This document shows positions 1 to 5,590 of a stretch of DNA of 20,809 nt, one piece after another; the stretch's first letter is position 1; every line of letters begins with the position of its first letter. A program made the translations under genes and the position numbers. Where the stretch lies: positions 1-20,809 of the forward strand of contig JAEYQZ010000132.1 in assembly GCA_023409695.1 (NCBI GenBank). The letters run 5' to 3'. Origin of the DNA: Methanobacteriota archaeon (GTDB lineage: Archaea > Methanobacteriota > Methanobacteria > Methanobacteriales > Methanobacteriaceae). The notes beneath the pieces are model-generated. The model had not been told where the DNA came from. It saw nothing but the letters and a program-made list of their open reading frames with translations, and searched no databases.

Positions 1-1287
1 AAACTTAATTTATTTAGTAATTCCTATGTTGCTTCAAAAAAGGAAGAATTACTCAAAGAGGGGTTAGTTAAATTCCAAATTCCCTTAAATATCTCAAAAA
101 ATTCCGTAGTTTTTATTGATTGGACAATTTCTGTTGTTAATGCAGGTTATTTGGCTCAAATTCAAGATATAACTGAAAGTAAAGGTGAGGACCCTCTTAA
201 AAGCGAAGATAAATACAGGCGTTGGTTTGAGGATGATTTAACTGGGGATTTTATTGCAACTACTTGTGGTCAAATTATTGAGTGTAACCCTGCGTTTGCA
301 GAAATTTACGGCTTCGATAACTGTGAAAAAGCTGTTAAATCAAATATTTATGATTTCAACCGTGATGATTGGGTTAATTTGATTGCAGCACTGCGAAGAG
401 AATATAAAATCTATGATCATCAAAGCTGGCATAAACGGCCAGATGGAGTACAAATTCACGTTGTTGCTAATGTTATAGGTATTTTCAACGATCTGGATGA
501 ATTAGTTCAGGTTAAAGGTTATGTATTTGATGATACTAAACGCAAACAAGCTGAAGAATCTCTTAAAGAGAGTGAAAAGAAATACAGGCTACTTTTTGAT
601 GAGGACTTAACTGGAGATTTTATCGCAACTCCTGAAGGTGAAATTTTTGAGTGTAACCCTGCGTTTGCAGAAATTTATGGATTTGATGACTGTGATATGG
701 CTCTTGAATGGAATATTTTGGAATCTAACCCATTTGACTGGCCTTATATGGTTACCCGCCTGAGGAAGGAGCATAAAATACTGGGTTATCAAAGCTGGCA
801 GAGAAGATCTGATGGGATGCGAATCCATGTTGTTGCTAATGTTGTTGGTATTTTCAATGATTTAGATGAGCTAGTTCAGGTTAAAGGTTATGTGTTTGAT
901 GATACTGAACGTAAACATGCCGAGGAAAGCCTCATTAATAGCAAGCGTCAAATAACTGAAATTTTAGACAGCATTCAAGATAATTTCATTGCATTAAATC
1001 ATTACTGGAATTTTATTTATGTAAATAAATGTGCAGCTGAGTATTTTGGCGTTGAATCAGATGATCTTATTGGACAAAATCTATGGGAAAGATTTCCTAA
1101 ACTTATAAAAACAAAGTGTGAAGAAATATTCCGCAGGACAATGGAAACTAATGAAATTCAACATTTTGAGGCGCCAAGTATGTATGGAACTGGGCAATGC
1201 TTTGATTTCAGTGTTTATCCTTCATCTGAGGGAATATCTGTTTATTGGAGGGATATCACTGAGCGTAAAAAACTGGAAAATAAATAA
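1..1287 (+). CDS. multi-PAS domain sensor protein, 5' end cut by the window
   Basis: The reading frame is open from base 1, so the gene begins outside the window; a TTG near 151 is an internal Leu codon in the middle of a PAS domain, not a start. The 428 visible residues hold the end of one PAS domain (closing with YLAQIQDITESK), two nearly identical PAS domains (about residues 70-193 and 194-316), and a fourth PAS domain ending in DITERKKLENK. Each domain closes with the D-T/I-E/K-R-K linker that normally leads into the next module. The protein stops directly after the last linker, with no histidine kinase, GGDEF or other output domain. It is probably a cytosolic signal sensor acting through partner proteins; any output domain would have to lie upstream of the window. 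Ligand and partner are unknown. PAS assignment is confident, function is not. Confidence 0.88.
   Translation, partial: KLNLFSNSYVASKKEELLKEGLVKFQIPLNISKNSVVFIDWTISVVNAGYLAQIQDITESKGEDPLKSEDKYRRWFEDDLTGDFIATTCGQIIECNPAFAEIYGFDNCEKAVKSNIYDFNRDDWVNLIAALRREYKIYDHQSWHKRPDGVQIHVVANVIGIFNDLDELVQVKGYVFDDTKRKQAEESLKESEKKYRLLFDEDLTGDFIATPEGEIFECNPAFAEIYGFDDCDMALEWNILESNPFDWPYMVTRLRKEHKILGYQSWQRRSDGMRIHVVANVVGIFNDLDELVQVKGYVFDDTERKHAEESLINSKRQITEILDSIQDNFIALNHYWNFIYVNKCAAEYFGVESDDLIGQNLWERFPKLIKTKCEEIFRRTMETNEIQHFEAPSMYGTGQCFDFSVYPSSEGISVYWRDITERKKLENK
211..948 (+). repeat. 369-nt in-frame tandem duplication of a PAS domain
   Basis: Two copies (211-579 and 580-948) share landmarks at exactly 369 nt spacing: AAATACAGGC at 211 and 580, GAGTGTAACCCTGCG at 280 and 649, GTTCAGGTTAAAGG at 505 and 874. 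The exact period of 123 codons keeps the frame, so each copy encodes one whole PAS domain plus its linker. Differences are scattered, largely at third codon positions, suggesting a fairly recent duplication or gene conversion between the copies. Confidence 0.9.
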
Positions 1288-1342
1288 ATTAAAATTTTAT
1301 AAAATTAAAAGTGAATTTAAACTTGTAGACTATTTTTTTAAC

Positions 1343-1789
1343 TTATGATATAACATCAACTGGAACTTTGGCACCTCTTACCACGTTTTCAGCTGTACTT
1401 CCAAGCAAAAATTTCTCTATGCCGTGTTTACCTGATTTTCCCATTACTATCTGATCTACGTTTTCTTCCTCTGCGGTTTTAAGTATAACCTCAGCGGGTT
1501 TGCCTTCTTTGAGCATAGTGGTTAATTTAATATTTTTACAGTTACCTGAACATTGTTCTTCTTCTATTTTAGATTTAAATTTTTCAACAGCTTCTTTTCC
1601 TTCTTCACGTAGCTGTTCATCCAGTTGTTCCCTTAGGTCTTTTTGTGGAAGTGCATATTTATAATATGCATCAATTACGTATAAAACAATGATATCTGCA
1701 CCATCTAAACTTGCCATTGAAATAGCATGTTCTCCTGCTTTTTCTGCCTGCTCAGAATTATCTGTAGCTAATAATATTTTCTTATACAT
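1343..1789 (-). CDS. universal stress protein UspA family
   Basis: The 148-residue product is a single Usp domain. It opens with MYKKILLATDNSEQA, the usual first beta strand and loop, and ends with the nucleotide-binding motif G-x2-G-x9-G-S/T (GKSGKHGIEKFLLGST, about residues 117-132), typical of ATP-binding Usp proteins. A charged, helical insert (about residues 50-85, with CSGNC) lies in the middle. The ATG is preceded at good spacing by GGAGG (1799-1803 on the complement), which fixes the start. The protein is cytosolic, and the family supports survival under stress; the target here is unknown. It lies downstream of the anion transporter in the same direction, but a hairpin terminator between them suggests separate transcription. 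It converges with the PAS gene. Confidence 0.95.
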   Translation of the reverse strand: MYKKILLATDNSEQAEKAGEHAISMASLDGADIIVLYVIDAYYKYALPQKDLREQLDEQLREEGKEAVEKFKSKIEEEQCSGNCKNIKLTTMLKEGKPAEVILKTAEEENVDQIVMGKSGKHGIEKFLLGSTAENVVRGAKVPVDVIS

Positions 1790-1854
1790 GATTTTTTTCC
1801 TCCGTTTATCCAGTTATCATGTTTTTAAATACATAACTTGCTTCTTAAGATTTT

Positions 1855-1892
1855 AAAAATAAAAAAAATTGTAGAATTTTTAAATTCTACAA
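1855..1892 (-). terminator. hairpin plus T-tract terminator of the transporter gene
   Basis: An 11-bp perfect stem (TTGTAGAATTT at 1869-1879 with AAATTCTACAA at 1882-1892) sits just past the stop codon of the DASS transporter and is followed, on the minus strand, by a run of eight T and a further T-rich stretch. This resembles an intrinsic terminator; archaeal termination depends mainly on the T-tract, so the role of the stem is inferred. Confidence 0.65.
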
Positions 1893-1905
1893 ATTATGTC
1901 GTGTT

Positions 1906-3318
1906 TTAGACTCTTCCTAGTGCTGGTGCAGCTAATGGTGACAGCATTATAAGTATGGTCAGGATAATTCCGATTATAACCAGAGGTACTCCTGTTTTGA
2001 AAATCTCTTTGATGTTAATATACTTGGTTCCGTATGCCATTGCTACTGTAGGGTCTGCCATTGGTAACATGAAGGATAAACTACATGCTATTGCTACTGG
2101 TACTGCGTAAATTCCAATTGGTTGCCCCTGTGCTTGTGCTAGAGTTACTGCTATTGGTATCAAAATCGCGGATAGTGCGATGTTTGACATTACTTGAGTT
2201 ATTGTAACTGCTATTATCATGAGCACGATCATGATGAGTAGTGTTGATGCGTTGCTTCCCATTAATCCTATGATGAGTTGTACTAGCCAGTTTGCTGCTC
2301 CGGTGTTTAGTAGTGCTGCTCCTAGTGAGAGTGCTCCTCCGAAGAATATTATGAGTCCCCAGTCTACACCGTTTTGTGCGTCCTGCCAGTCGATTACTCT
2401 GAATGCGAATAAAAGTACTGCACCGATTAATGCGACGGAATAACTGTTAATTCCAGTGTAGTTTGTTGTAACCCATAAAAATATGGTGAACAATAATATT
2501 CCTAAGGTGAATTTCTCCATTCTGCTCATAGGGCCTAATTCTGCCATTTTAGCATTTATGGTGTCCATTCCTCCTACAATACCTTTGACTTCTGGTTTGT
2601 ATACAAATCCTAACCACTTCCAGATTATAATAAGTAAGATTATTGCAAGTGGGAATCCGAAGATCATCCAGTTTACAAAGGGGATGTGAGTGTATGCTGC
2701 GGCCATTAAGTTTGGTGCGGTTCCTATTTCTGTACCGAATCCACCTGCCAGTGAACCGAATGAACCACCGATAACCATGGCTTTGGCAAAATTACTTCCG
2801 CCTTTTTCAGGGTCATTTACACCCATAAGTGGTATAATTTCTTTTATAATTGGGAGTAACATTGCGTATGCTACTACATTCTCAATAAACGCTGAAAGAA
2901 TTCCAGTTGAGAAAACAACAACAAAAAGACTCCTGTCTGGAGTTGTGCCTAATTTGTTAAGCAGTGTGAATGTAAAACGTTGTGCAAGCCCGCTTTTACG
3001 TATAGCTTCTGCTATAATGAATCCTCCAATCATCAGGAAGATAATACCATTTGCAAAACCAACAACTGCACTGTTAAAATCAGCGACACCAATTAATGGC
3101 TGAACAAAAAGCAGTAATAGCGACGTAACCGCTAAGTGTAAGGCTTCAGTGACCCACATAATTATAGCAAAAATCAAGAGTGCAAGCGCTGCGTGCCCTG
3201 CATAACTTAAACCTGGTGTAGGGATAAGCATCATGACTATAAAGAGAAGTATAGCCAAAGGAAATCCTAAAACCTTTAAATTTATATTCGTTTTTATGCC
3301 TCCAAAAAATATTTTCAA
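1906..3318 (-). CDS. DASS/SLC13-family anion transporter with atypical SNT motifs
   Basis: A very hydrophobic protein of up to 470 residues with the two-repeat layout of divalent anion:sodium symporters: an inner-membrane start (LGFPLAILLF), MWVTEALHL, then re-entrant and helix segments around GTEIGTAPN (about 195-203). In known members, SNT motifs in each half bind Na+ and substrate. Here the first is E-N-V (146-148, in SAFIENVVAYAMLLPI) and the second S-N-I (378-380, in MSNIALSAILIPI), and the late ATPPN-type motif reads ADPTV. The substrate cannot be named; dicarboxylate, sulfate or another oxyanion are family options. The start is unsettled. TTG at 3318 lies in a hairpin of the upstream repeat array and precedes the only GGAGG (3299-3303). 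No ATG, GTG or TTG follows that GGAGG at normal spacing; the codon at ideal spacing is ACG. Confidence 0.85.
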   Translation of the reverse strand: MKIFFGGIKTNINLKVLGFPLAILLFIVMMLIPTPGLSYAGHAALALLIFAIIMWVTEALHLAVTSLLLLFVQPLIGVADFNSAVVGFANGIIFLMIGGFIIAEAIRKSGLAQRFTFTLLNKLGTTPDRSLFVVVFSTGILSAFIENVVAYAMLLPIIKEIIPLMGVNDPEKGGSNFAKAMVIGGSFGSLAGGFGTEIGTAPNLMAAAYTHIPFVNWMIFGFPLAIILLIIIWKWLGFVYKPEVKGIVGGMDTINAKMAELGPMSRMEKFTLGILLFTIFLWVTTNYTGINSYSVALIGAVLLFAFRVIDWQDAQNGVDWGLIIFFGGALSLGAALLNTGAANWLVQLIIGLMGSNASTLLIMIVLMIIAVTITQVMSNIALSAILIPIAVTLAQAQGQPIGIYAVPVAIACSLSFMLPMADPTVAMAYGTKYINIKEIFKTGVPLVIIGIILTILIMLSPLAAPALGRV

Positions 3319-3554
3319 TATTTTTTGAGGTTCAGGAAACCCCTGGGGTTTCCTTCAACCTCCAAATATTTTATATTTGGGGTTCAGAAAATCTCAACCA
3401 AAAATTGAGATTTTCTTCAACCTCCTAAAAAATTTTAATTTTTTAGGGGTTCAGGGAATTACAAGTCTAAAATTTGTAATTTCCTTCAACCTCCAAAAAA
3501 TCTATGATTTTTTGGGGTTCAGAAAATCTCTTTTCGAGATTTTCTTCAACCTCC
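3298..3554. repeat. array of eight variable-stem hairpins with conserved linkers
   Basis: Two short boxes alternate. CTTCAACCTCC occurs at 3353, 3415, 3484 and 3544, with a partial copy GCCTCC at 3298. G(G/A)GGTTCAG occurs at about 3327, 3379, 3446 and 3514. Every interval between boxes is a hairpin. CCTCC-to-GGGG hairpins have stems such as AAAAAATATT/AATATTTTTT, CCAAATAT/ATATTTGG, TAAAAAATT/AATTTTTTA and CCAAAAAATC/GATTTTTTGG. TTCAG-to-CTTCAA hairpins have stems such as GGAAACCCC/GGGGTTTCC, GAAAATCTCAA/TTGAGATTTTC, GGGAATTACAA/TTGTAATTTCC and GAAAATCTC/GAGATTTTC. Stem sequences mostly differ between copies while pairing is kept. The boxes themselves partly pair (GGTT with AACC, CC with GG). 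The unit length is 60-69 nt. The array lies immediately upstream of, and runs into, the transporter start, and would form its mRNA leader. Confidence 0.93.
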
Positions 3555-3909
3555 TTAATTTTAACAGATAACCTAGAGAGATTGTATAATATAAATATAT
3601 TTCATAATGATTAATCATGTACATTGATGACTTTCTCAAACTGTATGCATTACAGCAATTTACAGTCAATTTCTCATATTATATAATATTGAAATCATCA
3701 TACAAAAAGTATGTGGATAATCTTAGTGAGACATGTTAAAATTAAACTAATTTGAAGTAAATAATGCTGTGAATCTTTAATTAATTTTAAAAAGAATTTA
3801 ATTTTTTTATATACAAAATAATTGATTTTAGTGACCAACTAAACGATTTTAATCATTGTAAAATACTGAATTATTTAAAAAAATAATTTATATGATTAAA
3901 GAGGTATAT
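3555..3909. other. AT-rich intergenic region
   Basis: About 355 nt between the hairpin array and the end of the DUF6282 gene. It holds the candidate TATA box near 3590, a 40-codon open frame (3617-3739, plus strand) without a ribosome binding site, and T-runs near 3800. I see no RNA gene or further repeat here. Confidence 0.6.
3585..3597 (-). promoter_or_regulatory. candidate TATA box for the transporter transcript
   Basis: On the minus strand the AT-rich stretch reads TATTTATATTATA. An archaeal start site about 25 nt downstream would fall near 3566, just before the hairpin array, so the leader would contain the whole array. The same stretch is also TATA-like on the plus strand, so its direction is uncertain. 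Confidence 0.4.
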
Positions 3910-4695
3910 TCAGTCCAAAAACAATTTTGAAGGGTTATAAATGCACATTTCGTTTATATGTTTCTCTTTGATTCCATGATTCATCATAGAATTTATAAAC
4001 ATTTTCATCCCTTCTACAGGGGCTGGATTGTGGGCCTGCCCAAAATCAGTGGCCATTATGCACCTTTCAGGCCCTATCTCTGTAATTGCATTGGCAATTG
4101 TGTTGGGATCTAAATTATCGTGCTTTTCCATGCATGCAACAAAACAGTGTTCAAGATAAGCGTATCTGGACATTTCTTTTTGTTCATCAATGCTTGCACC
4201 AACCACTCTGGTTAATGGATGATTAACGATTATTTTTTTAATTTTCAAGCTTTTTGCGTAATCAAGAAGTAAAAATATATCATCTGATTTTAAATGACCT
4301 GTAGCTAAAACCAGTTCTTCGTCTGCGATGATATTTAGAACACTTTCTGTGTTTTCATAATTTATAGAGATATCTGGAGCAGAGATAGTTGGAAACCATA
4401 CTATTTTTCCACCAAGTTCAGAGGTAACTTTAACAGCATCTGGATTTAGTCCGCCAGCACTTGAATTTAAACATATTCCTCCAATTACTTTAAACCTGGA
4501 TATTAATTCTGCAATTTTAGCTCTTCCTGCAGTTGATTCAACATGGGATTTTATGATAATTGCCTGCATTTTCGCCTGTTTTGCATCATTTGCAGCTTCA
4601 ACATCATTTAATATCCTCGGCTTAATATCTGGAGAAGTATGGATGTGGGTGTCTATAAGTCCTTCAAGAGTGCATTTATTTCTTAAATTTTCCAT
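3910..4695 (-). CDS. DUF6282 family metal-dependent hydrolase-like protein
   Basis: The 261-residue protein has the layout of an amidohydrolase-type TIM barrel: an HxH motif at the end of the first strand (LIDTHIHTSPD, about residues 13-23), K-S-H after the second strand (about 49-51), TGH (about 131-133), NHPL (about 157-160) and an Asp at the last strand (MATDFGQAHNP, about 214-223). These are the expected metal ligands and catalytic Asp, so it is probably an active cytosolic metalloenzyme; the substrate is unknown. DTHIHTSPD is typical of the family now called DUF6282. The ATG at 4695 has no clear ribosome binding site upstream, so a weak or leaderless start is possible. It lies downstream of fumarase beta in the same direction, separated by a hairpin repeat, and may or may not be co-transcribed. 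Confidence 0.8.
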   Translation of the reverse strand: MENLRNKCTLEGLIDTHIHTSPDIKPRILNDVEAANDAKQAKMQAIIIKSHVESTAGRAKIAELISRFKVIGGICLNSSAGGLNPDAVKVTSELGGKIVWFPTISAPDISINYENTESVLNIIADEELVLATGHLKSDDIFLLLDYAKSLKIKKIIVNHPLTRVVGASIDEQKEMSRYAYLEHCFVACMEKHDNLDPNTIANAITEIGPERCIMATDFGQAHNPAPVEGMKMFINSMMNHGIKEKHINEMCIYNPSKLFLD

Positions 4696-4763
4696 AAAAA
4701 TCGTTTTAAAAATTAATAAATGATTTTGAACAGGTTTTAAATATTTTTAATTCTATAATTATT

Positions 4764-4828
4764 TGGGGCCTGTTTTCTTCCCTCAAAAACATAGTTTTTG
4801 GGGCCCCAAACGCTACGCGTTTGAGGGC
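4764..4828. repeat. paired hairpin element overlapping the fumarase stop codon
   Basis: Two adjacent hairpins are capped by C-runs and G-runs: CCCTCAAAAAC/GTTTTTGGGG (4780-4803, loop ATA) and CCCCAAACGC/GCGTTTGAGGG (about 4804-4827, loop TAC). They are preceded by GGGGCCTGTTTTCTTCCCTC, whose order of GGGG-C-TG then CTTC-CCTC mirrors the linker boxes of the 3298-3554 array. The second hairpin holds the stop codon of the fumarase beta gene and encodes its last residues, R-P-S-N-A. This looks like a diverged member of the same hairpin family placed at a gene end. Confidence 0.8.
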
Positions 4829-5367
4829 CTTACTTCTTCATAAAGGTTATTTCCGTTTGAATCCATTGCTACAATTAGCGGGCCAAAGTCTTTAACCTCA
4901 AGTTCCCATATAGCTTCAGGGATTCCTAGGTCAATCCAGTTAACTCCTTTTACCTTGTTAATTGATTTAACATATAATGCAGCACATCCTCCTACTGCTG
5001 CCAAGTATACAGCATCATTTTCTACGAGTGCATCTGCGGTTTCATTGTCCATACCGCCTTTTCCGATTATGGCACTTATTCCTAATTTTAAAACATCTGG
5101 TTGATAGGGGTTCATCCTTGTGCTTGTTGTAGGGCCTACCGCGACAATTTCATAATCTACGCCTTCAGATGATTCTATAGTTTTTATTATAGGGCCTGCA
5201 TGGAAAATGACAGCTCCTTCTAAATCTACAGGTGAGCCTTCTTTTAATATTTTCTGATGAGCCCTATCCCTTGCAGTATAAATGGTACCTGATATATATA
5301 CAATATCTCCCACTTTCAACTGCTTTGTATTTTCTTTTGAAAGCGGTGTTTTAAGTTTTATAGTCAT
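4813..5367 (-). CDS. fumB: class I fumarate hydratase, beta subunit
   Basis: The 184-residue product is the C-terminal half of class I [4Fe-4S] fumarase / L-tartrate dehydratase, encoded separately from the alpha subunit as is usual in methanogens. It catalyses the reversible hydration of fumarate to malate with the alpha subunit (not in this window), in the incomplete reductive TCA route to 2-oxoglutarate. Family motifs are present: SGTIYTARDRAHQKI (26-40), GPTTSTRMNPYQPDVL (about 78-93), GKGGM, the GGCAAL loop and EAIWELEVKDFGPLIV near the end. The ATG follows AAGGTGAATAT, a good ribosome binding site. The last five residues (RPSNA) come from the hairpin repeat. Tartrate dehydratase beta is the alternative reading, less likely in this organism type. 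Confidence 0.93.
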   Translation of the reverse strand: MTIKLKTPLSKENTKQLKVGDIVYISGTIYTARDRAHQKILKEGSPVDLEGAVIFHAGPIIKTIESSEGVDYEIVAVGPTTSTRMNPYQPDVLKLGISAIIGKGGMDNETADALVENDAVYLAAVGGCAALYVKSINKVKGVNWIDLGIPEAIWELEVKDFGPLIVAMDSNGNNLYEEVRPSNA

Positions 5368-5529
5368 ATATTCACCTTTATAATCTTTTAATGTTGATTT
5401 TTTTTCTATTTATAGGTAATATTCCACGTTTTTATACAATTAATATTAGTATAATCTTATCTTTTGGTATAATTTGTAAAAGTAGTATTTTTTTTCATGT
5501 TAATTTACTTTTTGAAACGATAATGTTAT

Positions 5530-5540
5530 CTATATAAATA
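5530..5540 (+). promoter_or_regulatory. TATA box of the DUF2070 gene
   Basis: CTATATAAATA lies about 55 nt upstream of the ATG at 5591. A start site about 25 nt downstream would leave a leader of roughly 30 nt that keeps the GAGGTTGAT ribosome binding site at 5581. Confidence 0.55.
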
Positions 5541-5590
5541 AGTATAATAGCTATTTACTATCTTGAATAAATTAGATTTTGAGGTTGATT

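Noticed and set aside
2690..3103. 137-residue plus-strand open frame opposite the transporter
   Set aside because: Complement of transmembrane coding sequence (Pro/Ala/Ile-rich shadow), no family resemblance and no ribosome binding site.
3298..3554. CRISPR-like array
   Set aside because: The repeated boxes are only 9-11 nt and alternate between two types, and the variable parts are themselves palindromes, unlike spacers. No cas genes nearby.
3377..3571. 64-residue plus-strand open frame rich in F, L, N and K
   Set aside because: It is read straight through the hairpin array; its apparent repeats (FNLL, GFRKS) are just the linker boxes translated. No ribosome binding site.
5579..5590. TTG start for the DUF2070 gene
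   Set aside because: The TTG overlaps the ribosome binding site that serves the ATG at 5591.
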